A DNA stretch of 64,000 nucleotides from Microbacterium sp. CGR2 (GTDB lineage Bacteria; Actinomycetota; Actinomycetes; Actinomycetales; Microbacteriaceae), in assembly GCF_003626735.1 (NCBI RefSeq), contig NZ_RBHX01000001.1:2294001-2358000 (forward strand), read 5' to 3'. The translations under genes were made by a program, and so were the position numbers. Each line of letters begins with the position of its first letter. Position 1 is the first letter of the stretch. Below the pieces are notes generated by a model, which saw only the letters and a program-made list of their open reading frames with translations, did not search any database and had not been told where the DNA came from. This document shows positions 24,412 through 32,523 of this stretch, one piece after another.

Positions 24412-25902
24412 ATGAACAACTCACGCGGCGATGCGCCGATGCCCGGTGTCGTACAGACCGAGGTCTCCGTACCGGCCACGGCGGGAATCGAGATCAAGTC
24501 GATCGATTGGGTGCCGCTGACCGAGCGAACCGGCAAGCCCTCGAGCCTGTTTTCCATCTGGTTCATGTCGAACGCGAACATCACCACCCTCGCGACCGGG
24601 ATGGTGGGCGTCGCGATGGGCGCCAACTTCCTCGTCTCGGTGCTGGCGATCGTTCTCGGCGTGGGCGTGGGCACGGTCTTCACAGCGTTCCATTCCGCGC
24701 AGGGCCCGCAGCTGGGCTTGCCGCAGATGATCCAGTCGCGCGCACAGTTCGGGTACCGAGGCGTGGCGATCGTCTGTCTCGTGGTCGTTGCGAGCATCGT
24801 GGGGTTCAACATCTTCAACCAGCTGCTCGCCGGTCAGGTGCTCACTGCGACGACCGGCATCGACGCCGGTGCCTGGTGGTACATCCTGATCACAGGCCTC
24901 GCCCTCACTCTGGCCATCGTCGGCTATTACTGGATCCATCGGGTGCAGAAGTGGCTGACGTGGCTGTTCCTGGCGACCTTCGGCGTCTTCACCATCGTGG
25001 CGATGGTCGTTCTGCCGCTCGCCCCTGCTGACTGGTCGTTCGAGAACGTGAACTGGCCTGCGCTCCTGGTGCAATTCGCTGCCGCTGCGGCCTATGCCCT
25101 TGGCTGGGCGCCTTACGTGTCGGACTACTCGCGGTACCTTCCGCCCCAGACGAGTCCGCGCAAGGCGCTGTTCTACACCGCGACGGGCGTCATCGTCGGC
25201 GCCGGGTGGCTGATGATCCTCGGCGCCTTCGTCGCCTCCCTGTTCGCGGATGCCGACCCTGTGGCGGCCCTCGCCGCAGCTGCCGATGCGATCATGCCAG
25301 GCCTCGGGGTGGCTCTGCTGTGGTCGGCGCTTCCCGCGCTCATCACCGTCATCACGATCAACATCTACGCGGCGAGCATCGAGCTCATCACGGTCGCCGA
25401 TTCGTTCCGCTCCGTGCGTCCCACGCGGCTGACCCGCATCGTCGCATGCACCATCATCGGCCTGGGGGGTCTGCTCGGCGCAGCTCTCTCCACGGGGGAG
25501 TTCCTCGATTCCTTCGGCAGCTTCCTCGTGGTGCTGCTCTACGTCCTCGTCCCGTGGACCTCGGTCAACCTCGTCGACTACTACCTGGTGCGCCGCGGCC
25601 GCTACGCCATCGCGGAGATGTTCCGCCCGCACGGGATCTACGGTGCGTGGGGCTGGCGCGGCCTCGCCGCGTACGCCATCGGAATCCTCGCTATGATCCC
25701 GTTCGTCGTGACGACCTGGTTCGTGGGGCCGATCGCGGCGGCCATCGGTGGAGTGGACGTCGCTCTGTTCGTCGGGCTGGCGGCATCGGGGGTCGCATAC
25801 GTGCTGCTGGCGCGCGGGCTCGATCTCGACGCTGAACGTCGGCTGGCGCGCCGAGAAGCGGATGCCGCGGGAGTGCGCTCCGTGAGCTTCAGCCCGAGCT
25901 GA
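24412..25902 (+). CDS. NCS1 family purine/cytosine permease
   Basis: This 496-residue protein has about twelve membrane helices. It begins with the NCS1 signature region: IDWVPLTERTG before helix 1, then FSIWFMSNANITTLATG and a glycine-rich helix. NCS1 carriers import nucleobases, hydantoins or related compounds with H+ or Na+. Helix 6 segment WAPYVSDYSRYLP is characteristic of the cytosine/purine branch. It is probably co-transcribed with the nitrilase upstream. The specific substrate cannot be read from sequence. Confidence 0.9.
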   Translation: MNNSRGDAPMPGVVQTEVSVPATAGIEIKSIDWVPLTERTGKPSSLFSIWFMSNANITTLATGMVGVAMGANFLVSVLAIVLGVGVGTVFTAFHSAQGPQLGLPQMIQSRAQFGYRGVAIVCLVVVASIVGFNIFNQLLAGQVLTATTGIDAGAWWYILITGLALTLAIVGYYWIHRVQKWLTWLFLATFGVFTIVAMVVLPLAPADWSFENVNWPALLVQFAAAAAYALGWAPYVSDYSRYLPPQTSPRKALFYTATGVIVGAGWLMILGAFVASLFADADPVAALAAAADAIMPGLGVALLWSALPALITVITINIYAASIELITVADSFRSVRPTRLTRIVACTIIGLGGLLGAALSTGEFLDSFGSFLVVLLYVLVPWTSVNLVDYYLVRRGRYAIAEMFRPHGIYGAWGWRGLAAYAIGILAMIPFVVTTWFVGPIAAAIGGVDVALFVGLAASGVAYVLLARGLDLDAERRLARREADAAGVRSVSFSPS

Positions 25903-25985
25903 GGTCGGTCGATGCCGGCCAGTGGGGTCTGAATCCGACGAGGTTCGGGCCCCACCACCGCGTGAGCGCAGCGTCTGATACGCAG

Positions 25986-26017
25986 AAAAGGCCCGATCCT
26001 TGCGGATCGAGCCTTTT
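25986..26017. terminator. bidirectional hairpin terminator
   Basis: AAAAGGC-C-CGATCC, loop TTGC, GGATCG-A-GCCTTTT, with one internal C/A mismatch. The A and T runs give a T-tract on either strand, so it can end both the permease operon (plus) and the tRNA transcript (minus). Confidence 0.8.
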
Positions 26018-26024
26018 CCATTTG

Positions 26025-26098
26025 TTGCGGGGACAGGATTTGAACCTGCGACCTCCGGGTTATGAGCCCGGCGAGCTACCGAACTGCTCCACCCCGCG
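26025..26098 (-). tRNA. initiator tRNA-fMet (CAT anticodon)
   Basis: This 74-base reverse-strand cloverleaf begins CGCGGGG, with anticodon loop CTCATAA and T arm GGTTCAAATCC. Initiator features are the C1:A72 mismatch at the end of the acceptor stem and three consecutive G:C pairs (GGG/CCC) next to the anticodon loop. CCA is not encoded. A TAAGTT hexamer on the reverse strand (26110-26115) is the likely -10. Confidence 0.95.
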
Positions 26099-26109
26099 GC
26101 ACAAGAAGT

Positions 26110-26115
26110 AACTTA
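26110..26115 (-). promoter_or_regulatory. -10 element (TAAGTT) of the tRNA-fMet gene
   Basis: Reverse-strand TAAGTT ends 11 bases before the mature tRNA 5' end at 26098, so the primary transcript would carry only a few extra bases. No consensus -35 is apparent. Confidence 0.4.
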
Positions 26116-26177
26116 TCACGGATCTCGAGAGCTCGCGAATCGAGGCGCGGGGTCGGCGGATGCGAGAAGATGAGGGC

Positions 26178-26987
26178 ATGTCAGACAGCGCAGCAGTCCC
26201 CGTCGCGGTGTGCCAGTTCGCCCCCACCGCGTCCCGGTCCGACAACCGCGATCGGATCGCCGAATTGACTGCGGATGCGGCTGCGCGGGGCGCGAAGGTC
26301 ATCGTCTTCCCCGAGTATTCGAGCTACTTCGTCAACCCGATGGACTCGAGTCTCGCGTCGAATGCGGAAGACCTCGAAGGGGAGTTCGTCGCCGCGCTGA
26401 CGGCTCTGGCTGCCGACTACGCCGTCGTCATCGTCGCCGGGCTCGTCGAGCGGGCGACCGATGGTGATCACGTACGGAACACGGTCGTGGCCGTGCGGGG
26501 CGACGGCATCCTGGCGGTCTACCGGAAGCAGCACCTGTACGACGCGTTCGGACAGACCGAGTCGGACTGGATCGAGCCCGGTGATCCTGGCATGGCGTCG
26601 ACGTTCGACGTGGCAGGACTGCGCTTCGGGCTGATGACCTGCTACGACCTGCGTTTCCCTGAAGTCGCTCGAGTGCTCATCGACGCCGACACGGATGTGC
26701 TCGTCGTTCCCGCCGAGTGGGTGCGGGGGCCCCTGAAAGAGCATCACTGGACCACGCTGCTGGCTGCCAGAGCGATCGAGAACACCGCCTATGTGATCGC
26801 CGCCGATCATCCCGGCCCCATCGGGGTAGGGCACTCGCAGATCGTCGATCCCGAGGGCGTCGTGCTCGCGGGAGTCGGTGCGGTCGAGGGAATCGCGGTC
26901 GCAGCGGTCGAACACGCGTCGATCGAGCGCGTACGCGACGTGAACCCGTCGTTGCGCGTGCGGCGCTACACCGTGACCCCGCGATAG
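26178..26987 (+). CDS. carbon-nitrogen hydrolase (omega-amidase-like nitrilase superfamily)
   Basis: This 269-residue enzyme has the nitrilase triad: E46 in FPEYSSY, K117 in YRKQHLYDAF, and C155 in TCYDLRFPE. The YRKQHLYDAF and TCYDLRFPE forms match the Nit2/omega-amidase and deaminated-glutathione amidase branch, enzymes that clean up damaged metabolites. This differs from the nitrilase at 23573 in sequence and genomic partner. A weak GAAGAT hexamer lies six bases before the ATG. It is followed by a convergent aminotransferase, an association that fits omega-amidase action on transamination by-products, though this is inference. Confidence 0.87.
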   Translation: MSDSAAVPVAVCQFAPTASRSDNRDRIAELTADAAARGAKVIVFPEYSSYFVNPMDSSLASNAEDLEGEFVAALTALAADYAVVIVAGLVERATDGDHVRNTVVAVRGDGILAVYRKQHLYDAFGQTESDWIEPGDPGMASTFDVAGLRFGLMTCYDLRFPEVARVLIDADTDVLVVPAEWVRGPLKEHHWTTLLAARAIENTAYVIAADHPGPIGVGHSQIVDPEGVVLAGVGAVEGIAVAAVEHASIERVRDVNPSLRVRRYTVTPR

Positions 26988-27001
26988 GGCGGGCCGGCGG
27001 A

Positions 27002-28207
27002 TCAGGCGCCGAACGCAGCCGTGAGGCGCGCGGCTGCGTCTTCCAGCACTTCGACGCGCTTGCACGCGGCGAAGCGCACCAGGCCGGCGTATTCGTGCCG
27101 CCGCGCCGCCGACGCGAACGCTGTCAGCGGGATCGCCACGACGCCCGCACGCTCGGGAAGCGCGCGGCAGAAGGCCGCCGCATCCGCCCCGCCCAGAGCC
27201 GTCGCGTCGGCGACGGTGAAGTAGCCTCCCTGCGGCGTGTGCACGGCGAACCCGGCAGCACTCAGCCCCTGGCCCAGGATCTCGTGCTTGCGGGCGAGTG
27301 CTGCCGCGGCATCCGTGAAGAAGTCGTCCTGGAGGCGGAGGCCCACGGCGACCGCCGGCTGGAAGGGTGCACCGTTCACATAGGTCAGGTACTGCTTGAC
27401 CGTCAACACTGCCGAGACGAGGTCAGCCGGTCCGTGCAGCCAGCCGATCTTCCAGCCGGTGACGGAGAACGTCTTGCCCGCAGACGAGACCGTGAGGGTG
27501 CGCTCCGCGGCACCGGGGAGTGTGGCGATCGGCACATGGGGCGTGCGGAACGCCAGGTGCTCGTAGACCTCGTCAGTCAGGATGACGGCGCCGTGCCGCG
27601 CGGCCAACCGGACGACTTCGGCGAGTACGTCGCGATCGAAGACGGTGCCGGTGGGGTTGTGCGGATCGTTCACGAGGATGATCCGGGTGCGATCAGACAC
27701 GGCGGCGGCGAGGAGATCGAGATCGGGCTGGAAGTCCGGTGCACGCAAGGGCACGGTACGCAGCCGGGCCCCCGCGAGGGCGACCGCGGCGGCGTAGGAG
27801 TCGTAGTACGGCTCGAAGACGACGACCTCGTCGTCCGGCCCCTCGATGAGCGCAAGCAGGGTCGCTGTCAGCGCCTCGGTCGCGCCGGCGGTGACGATGA
27901 TCTCGGTGTCCGGGTCGACGTCGAGGCCGTAGAACCGGCGCTGGTGCTCGCTGACGGCCATCCGAAGGTCTGGGATGCCTCGCCCGGGAGGGTATTGATT
28001 GGCTCCGCGTGCGATGGCTTCGCGCGCGGCTTCTCGCACGACGTCGGGGCCGTCCTCATCCGGGAAGCCCTGACCGAGATTGATCGCGCCCGTACGGGCC
28101 GCCGCGGCAGACATCTCTGCGAAGATGGTGGGCGCGACGGTTCCGTCCGAGGCGAGGAGGCCGGCACCTGCTGCTGTGCGTCTCCATGCGCCGGGAATGT
28201 CACTCAT
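27002..28207 (-). CDS. pyridoxal-phosphate-dependent class I/II aminotransferase
   Basis: This 401-residue fold-type I enzyme has K245 in SSAGKTFSVTGWK as the PLP Schiff-base lysine, with N184 in DPHNPTGT, D212 and Y215 in TDEVYEHL binding the cofactor. GQGFPDEDGP and QYPPGRGIPDLR near the N terminus are typical of the kynurenine/methionine aminotransferase (YbdL/KAT) branch, which uses aromatic or sulfur amino acids. The ATG at 28207 is chosen because TAGCCT lies seven bases upstream and the preceding residues do not resemble the family. It converges with the omega-amidase-like gene, a pairing seen for glutamine transaminase and omega-amidase in other organisms. Confidence 0.88.
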   Translation of the reverse strand: MSDIPGAWRRTAAGAGLLASDGTVAPTIFAEMSAAAARTGAINLGQGFPDEDGPDVVREAAREAIARGANQYPPGRGIPDLRMAVSEHQRRFYGLDVDPDTEIIVTAGATEALTATLLALIEGPDDEVVVFEPYYDSYAAAVALAGARLRTVPLRAPDFQPDLDLLAAAVSDRTRIILVNDPHNPTGTVFDRDVLAEVVRLAARHGAVILTDEVYEHLAFRTPHVPIATLPGAAERTLTVSSAGKTFSVTGWKIGWLHGPADLVSAVLTVKQYLTYVNGAPFQPAVAVGLRLQDDFFTDAAAALARKHEILGQGLSAAGFAVHTPQGGYFTVADATALGGADAAAFCRALPERAGVVAIPLTAFASAARRHEYAGLVRFAACKRVEVLEDAAARLTAAFGA

Positions 28208-28214
28208 GAAGAAC

Positions 28215-28220
28215 AGGCTA
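28215..28220 (-). promoter_or_regulatory. -10 element (TAGCCT) of the leaderless aminotransferase gene
   Basis: Reverse-strand TAGCCT with a seven-base spacer (28208-28214) to the ATG at 28207. Confidence 0.45.
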
Positions 28221-28305
28221 AGGCCATAGCGGAAACTCATCTTCGCCATAGAGAACGCACAGACACAGGCGTCACTCTGGAGGAGCGACGATGGAGGAGC
28301 ACACC

Positions 28306-29772
28306 ATGAACCAGGACGACAACCACGACTACCGACCGGCGGCGAACGCGGGTCCCGAGAATGCGCCGACAGCGCCCAGACAGGGACACGAGGTGCCGTC
28401 GGTGTTCACGTCGCGGCCGCCCGTTCCCCCGGTCGGGCAGCCCGCGTCGGGATCGGCATTCGGCGTTCCCAGCGCTGCGCCGCACACCCAGCCGACGCAG
28501 CCGCTCGACGACTCCGTGCGATTCGGCTCCGCGGGTGGACCGGCCGACGCCACCACGACCAAGGATGCGCGATCGAAGGGTGGCTCGAAGATCGCCGCGG
28601 TCATCGTCGCTGCAGCACTCGTGGGCGGCGTTGCCGGGTTCGGCGGCGGGGCGCTGCTGACCGGCCTTCAGGAACAGCCTTCCTCGGGGATCGCGGGAGG
28701 GCCGCAGACGGTCACCGTGAACAACCCCGGATCGGTCAACGAGACCACCGCCGTCGCGACCGAGGCCCTGCCGTCGGTCGTCACGATCGAGGTCGCGGGT
28801 TCGGAGGAAGCCGGCAGCGGTTCCGGCGTCATCATCAGCGACGACGGCTATGTGGTCACCAACACTCATGTGGTCACCCTGGGGGGCGCGGCCGCCGACC
28901 CCGCGATCCGCGTGACCACCTCGGACGGCCGCATCTTCGACGCCACGATCGTCGGCACGGACCCCATCTACGACCTGGCCGTCATCAAGCTGACCGATGC
29001 GGAAGGCCTCACCCCGATCGAGTTCGCGAACTCGTCCAAGCTCAACGTCGGCGATACGGCCGTCGCTCTCGGTGCTCCTCTCGGCCTGGCGAACTCGGTC
29101 ACGACCGGCATCGTGAGCGCCCTGAACCGCAGCATCCAGATCGCGTCCGCGGCTCTTCCCGAGTCGTCGTCCGAAGACGCACCCGAAGAGCAGCAGACCC
29201 CGGAAGAAGGACAGGGCGAGGGTCCGTTCCAGTTCGACCTCCCGGGCAACACCGCGCAGCAGACCTCGGAGTCGATCTCGATCGCGGTCATCCAGACGGA
29301 TGCTGCGATCAACCACGGCAACTCCGGCGGCGCCCTCGTCAACAGCAAGGGCGAGCTGATCGGCATCAATGTGGCGATCGCCAGCGCCGGCAGCTCGGAG
29401 GAATCCGGGTCGATCGGCATCGGCTTCGCGATCCCCTCGAACATCGCCCAGCGCGTCTCCGAGGAGATCATCGCCGACGGAACCGCCACCCACGGTCTGC
29501 TCGGGGCCTCGGTCCGCGATGCCGCCAGCGTGGAGGGCTCAGACGTCGCCGGTGCGTACATCGCCGAGGTCACCGGCGGGGGCGCGGCCGCGGAGGCCGG
29601 GCTCGAGGCGGAAGACGTCGTGACGGTGTTCAACGGTGTTCCCATCACCAGCGCCAGCGACCTCACCGCTCAGGTGCGTGCCGCGGCCGGTGGCAGCGAC
29701 GCCACGATGACCTACGTCCGTGGCGGCAAGGAGTACGAGGTGGATGTGACGCTCGGCGATCTCGCCGGCTGA
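28306..29772 (+). CDS. HtrA/DegP-like trypsin-type serine protease with PDZ domain
   Basis: From the ATG at 28306 this is a 488-residue membrane-anchored protease. A Pro-rich cytoplasmic segment (1-92) is followed by one membrane helix (about 95-117), a trypsin-like domain with triad H188 (TNTHVVT), D223 (IYDLAVI) and S340 (GNSGG), and a C-terminal PDZ domain (about 395-485). A roughly 30-residue acidic insert lies between the Asp and Ser regions (about 284-312). Such proteins degrade misfolded exported proteins and act in envelope stress. The in-frame ATG at 28291 also has a GGAGGAG ribosome site and is a real alternative. A 21-bp hairpin follows the stop. Confidence 0.9.
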   Translation: MNQDDNHDYRPAANAGPENAPTAPRQGHEVPSVFTSRPPVPPVGQPASGSAFGVPSAAPHTQPTQPLDDSVRFGSAGGPADATTTKDARSKGGSKIAAVIVAAALVGGVAGFGGGALLTGLQEQPSSGIAGGPQTVTVNNPGSVNETTAVATEALPSVVTIEVAGSEEAGSGSGVIISDDGYVVTNTHVVTLGGAAADPAIRVTTSDGRIFDATIVGTDPIYDLAVIKLTDAEGLTPIEFANSSKLNVGDTAVALGAPLGLANSVTTGIVSALNRSIQIASAALPESSSEDAPEEQQTPEEGQGEGPFQFDLPGNTAQQTSESISIAVIQTDAAINHGNSGGALVNSKGELIGINVAIASAGSSEESGSIGIGFAIPSNIAQRVSEEIIADGTATHGLLGASVRDAASVEGSDVAGAYIAEVTGGGAAAEAGLEAEDVVTVFNGVPITSASDLTAQVRAAAGGSDATMTYVRGGKEYEVDVTLGDLAG

Positions 29773-29785
29773 TCCTCGACGTCGC

Positions 29786-29834
29786 AGAGAAGGACGCCAC
29801 CCCGCGATAGGCTCGCGGGGTGGCGTCCTTCTCT
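29786..29834 (+). terminator. 21-bp hairpin terminator containing the next gene's promoter and start
   Basis: Left arm 29786-29806 and right arm 29814-29834 are perfectly complementary, followed by TTTC. The seven-base loop includes TAGGCT (29808-29813), a -10 hexamer six bases before the GTG at 29820. That GTG and the next four codons are in the right arm. The element therefore can end the htrA transcript while initiating the next one. Confidence 0.75.
29808..29813 (+). promoter_or_regulatory. -10 element (TAGGCT) in the terminator loop
   Basis: Six-base spacer to the GTG at 29820, in line with the leaderless promoters elsewhere in this window. It serves the CDP-glycerol glycerophosphotransferase operon. 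Confidence 0.5.
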
Positions 29835-31076
29835 TTCGGCACCGGCAACGCGGCCAAGCTGGTCCGGATCCCGCTCTACGCCGCAGGACGCATCGGCACC
29901 CTCCTCGTCCCGCGTGGACAGCGCTGGGTGTTCGGGTGCGGCGCCGGGATCGGCGACGGCGCCCTGGCGCTGCACCGGTACGCGACGGCCGCGGGGCACG
30001 ACACTCTCTGGCTCACGTCCTCCGACCGAGAGGATGCGGATGCCGCCGCTCTCGGCATCCGGACCACTCGCAAGAGCGGCCTCCGAGGCTGGCTGGCCAC
30101 AGCCACAGCGGGGGTCCTGGTCGTGACGCATGGTCTGGGTGACGTGAACCGATACGCCAACGGCGGCGCGTTCATCGTTCAGCTCTGGCACGGCATCCCC
30201 CTCAAGCGCATCGGACTCGATTCGCCCGCCACGACGCAGGTGCCCTCCGTCCCGGGAGCGCCCGTGCTGCGCCGCCTGGTCGAATGGCTCTACCGCAGCT
30301 CCGCGCGGCGGATCAGCGTGCTTCCGGCAGCGTCGCACCGATCCAGAGGGCGTCTGGAATCCGCGTTCGGGCTCGGTGATGAGCGGGTGGTCGTCACCGG
30401 AGAGCCTCGCGTCGATGTTCTCTCGGCCGGACCGCTGGATGCGCGTCAGGCAGCGGCGCAGGCCCGCCTTCGTGACGCCGTCGGCGATATCCCCCCGGGC
30501 GCGCGCACCGTCCTCTACGCGCCCACGTGGCGAGATGGGGCGGCAGACCCTGCTGTCCCGACCGCCACCGAGTGGGTCGAGATCATCGCGGTGCTCGAGC
30601 AGAACGATGCCGTGCTTCTGGTCCGCTCTCATCCGCTCGGGGAAGGCAGCTATGCGCCGCCGCTGCAGAGCAGGCGAGTGCGGATGCTGGGGGCGTCCGT
30701 CGTCCCCGACGTGACTCCGGTACTCGCCGCGGTCGACGTGCTCGTCACCGACTACTCGTCCCTGGCCTACGACGTGGGCCTGTTGCAGACGCCCGTGCTC
30801 TTCCTCGCTCCCGATGCGGCCGAGTACGCGCAGACCCGTGGTTTCTACGGCCGGTTCGAAGACGTCGCAGGTGACGGCGATGCGGCCGAAGGATGGGACG
30901 ATCTGCTCGCACAACTGCAGCGTCTGCTGTCCGACCCCCGCGCGTACGAAGCGAGGTCTGCCCGCTCCGCTACGCTCAGCGCGGGGATGCATGCATACCG
31001 TGACGGGCACAACACCCGTCGGGTCTACCAGGCGATCCGCGCGCGGGGCATACCCGCACCGAAGGGAGCACTATGA
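29820..31076 (+). CDS. CDP-glycerol:poly(glycerophosphate) glycerophosphotransferase-like protein (first of three)
   Basis: This 418-residue TagB/TagF-type GT-B enzyme should transfer glycerol phosphate from CDP-glycerol to a wall teichoic acid-like polymer at the cytoplasmic membrane. Family motifs are LWHGIPLKR near residue 123, LYAPTWRD, RSHPLGEG, and VTDYSSLAYDVGLL near residue 312. The GTG start lies in the terminator hairpin; the first in-frame alternative would lose part of the N-terminal helix. The next gene overlaps by four bases (ATGA), so the two form an operon. Which polymer step it performs cannot be told from sequence. Confidence 0.87.
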   Translation: MASFSFGTGNAAKLVRIPLYAAGRIGTLLVPRGQRWVFGCGAGIGDGALALHRYATAAGHDTLWLTSSDREDADAAALGIRTTRKSGLRGWLATATAGVLVVTHGLGDVNRYANGGAFIVQLWHGIPLKRIGLDSPATTQVPSVPGAPVLRRLVEWLYRSSARRISVLPAASHRSRGRLESAFGLGDERVVVTGEPRVDVLSAGPLDARQAAAQARLRDAVGDIPPGARTVLYAPTWRDGAADPAVPTATEWVEIIAVLEQNDAVLLVRSHPLGEGSYAPPLQSRRVRMLGASVVPDVTPVLAAVDVLVTDYSSLAYDVGLLQTPVLFLAPDAAEYAQTRGFYGRFEDVAGDGDAAEGWDDLLAQLQRLLSDPRAYEARSARSATLSAGMHAYRDGHNTRRVYQAIRARGIPAPKGAL

Positions 31077-32509
31077 CGACGGCCCGCATCGATGAGCAGG
31101 CGGAGGCGCTGATCATCGCAGGGACAGGGCGCCGACCGGCGGTGGCCGAGCTGGTCGGACCCCGGGCGCGTGTCGAGGCGCCCATCGGCGTCGACGGCGA
31201 GAACTGGGAGGCGAAGCTTCCGCTGCAGGCATCGCGCTGGGGCGGTGCCGAGCTGCCGCTGCCGACGGGCGAGTACCAGCTGCGCATCGATGACGTGGAC
31301 CTCAGCGCACTTCTCGTCGCGCCCACCGTCCTTTCCGGCCTTCGTATCGCCGTCGATGGCGACACGGTACACATCAACGCGCCGATCGCCCCGGTGTACG
31401 AGTCCTTCGAGGGGCAGGCGACCCTCGAGGGACGCTACGCGAACCAGTCCGGGGGCACCGAGAACGCCGTGTTCTTCGAGAGCTTCTACGGACGCAGCGT
31501 CGGCTGCAATCCGCGGGCCATCGACCGCGAACTCGCCGCGCGGGCGCCCCAGGTGCGCAGATACTGGAGCGTCGTCGATCTGTCCGTCGCCGTACCCGAA
31601 GGCGCGATCGCCGTCGTCGAGGGCAGCCCGGAGTGGTGGCACGCACGCGGCGCGGCCCGACTGCTCGTGGTGAACGACTGGCTCCGCCGCCGATTCGTGC
31701 GCAAGCCAGGTCAGAAGGTGCTGCAGACCTGGCACGGCACCCCGCTCAAGCGGCTCGCGCTGCATCGTCCCGGCTTCGATCCGCGCAGGATGGCCGCCGT
31801 GGTGAAGGAATCGCGACGGTGGGATCTCCTGCTTGTGCAGAACATCTATGCGGAACGCATTCTCCGCAAGGCGTACGCCTTCTTCGGGCGGCCCATCTGG
31901 GTCGACGGGTATCCGCGCAACGATGCGTTGGCGACGGGAGACCCGGCGGCGATCCGGGGCGCGCTCGGCATCGGCCGAGAGGAGCGCGTCCTGCTCTACG
32001 CCCCGACCTGGCGCGACGACCGCACCGAGATGGTGGACTTCATCGACCCCGAGTCCTTGGCACGCCAGGCGGATGCCGTGGTGCTCGTGCGCGGACACTC
32101 GCGCACCCTCGAGCAGGGTCGTGACCGCGCCGGAGCCAGGGTCATCGACGTGACCGGGTACCCGGAGACCACCCAGCTGCTCCTCGCCGCGGACGCGCTG
32201 ATCACCGATTACTCGTCGGTCATGTTCGATTTCAGTGTCACGGGAAAGCCCATGTACTTCCTCGTTCCCGACCTCGATCACTACCGGGGAGAGCTGCGCG
32301 GATTCTATTTCGACCTCGCGGAGCGTGCACCGGGCCCACTGGTGCAGACGCAGGAAGAGCTCGCCGCGGCGCTGGCGGATGACGGACACGAAGCGCGGTA
32401 CGCGACTCGTTACGCCGCGTGGCGAGCTCAGTTCAACCGGCTCGACGACGGCCACGCGGCCGAGCGCGTGGTCGACCGCATCCTCGACCTGGGATTCGTC
32501 ACCCCCTGA
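31073..32509 (+). CDS. CDP-glycerol glycerophosphotransferase-like protein (second of three)
   Basis: This 478-residue protein has an extra N-terminal domain of about 150 residues, probably beta-rich, before a TagF-like catalytic region. Motifs are TWHGTPLKRLALH, LYAPTWRDD, RGHSRTLE and ITDYSSVMFDFSVTGKP. The longer form fits a polymerase (TagF-like), while the shorter upstream gene could be a primase-like enzyme, but this division is inference. The ATG overlaps the upstream stop and has a GAAGGGAG site. The convergent GT2 gene begins 14 bases downstream. Confidence 0.87.
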   Translation: MTTARIDEQAEALIIAGTGRRPAVAELVGPRARVEAPIGVDGENWEAKLPLQASRWGGAELPLPTGEYQLRIDDVDLSALLVAPTVLSGLRIAVDGDTVHINAPIAPVYESFEGQATLEGRYANQSGGTENAVFFESFYGRSVGCNPRAIDRELAARAPQVRRYWSVVDLSVAVPEGAIAVVEGSPEWWHARGAARLLVVNDWLRRRFVRKPGQKVLQTWHGTPLKRLALHRPGFDPRRMAAVVKESRRWDLLLVQNIYAERILRKAYAFFGRPIWVDGYPRNDALATGDPAAIRGALGIGREERVLLYAPTWRDDRTEMVDFIDPESLARQADAVVLVRGHSRTLEQGRDRAGARVIDVTGYPETTQLLLAADALITDYSSVMFDFSVTGKPMYFLVPDLDHYRGELRGFYFDLAERAPGPLVQTQEELAAALADDGHEARYATRYAAWRAQFNRLDDGHAAERVVDRILDLGFVTP

Positions 32510-32523
32510 TCAGGAGCGTCTGC

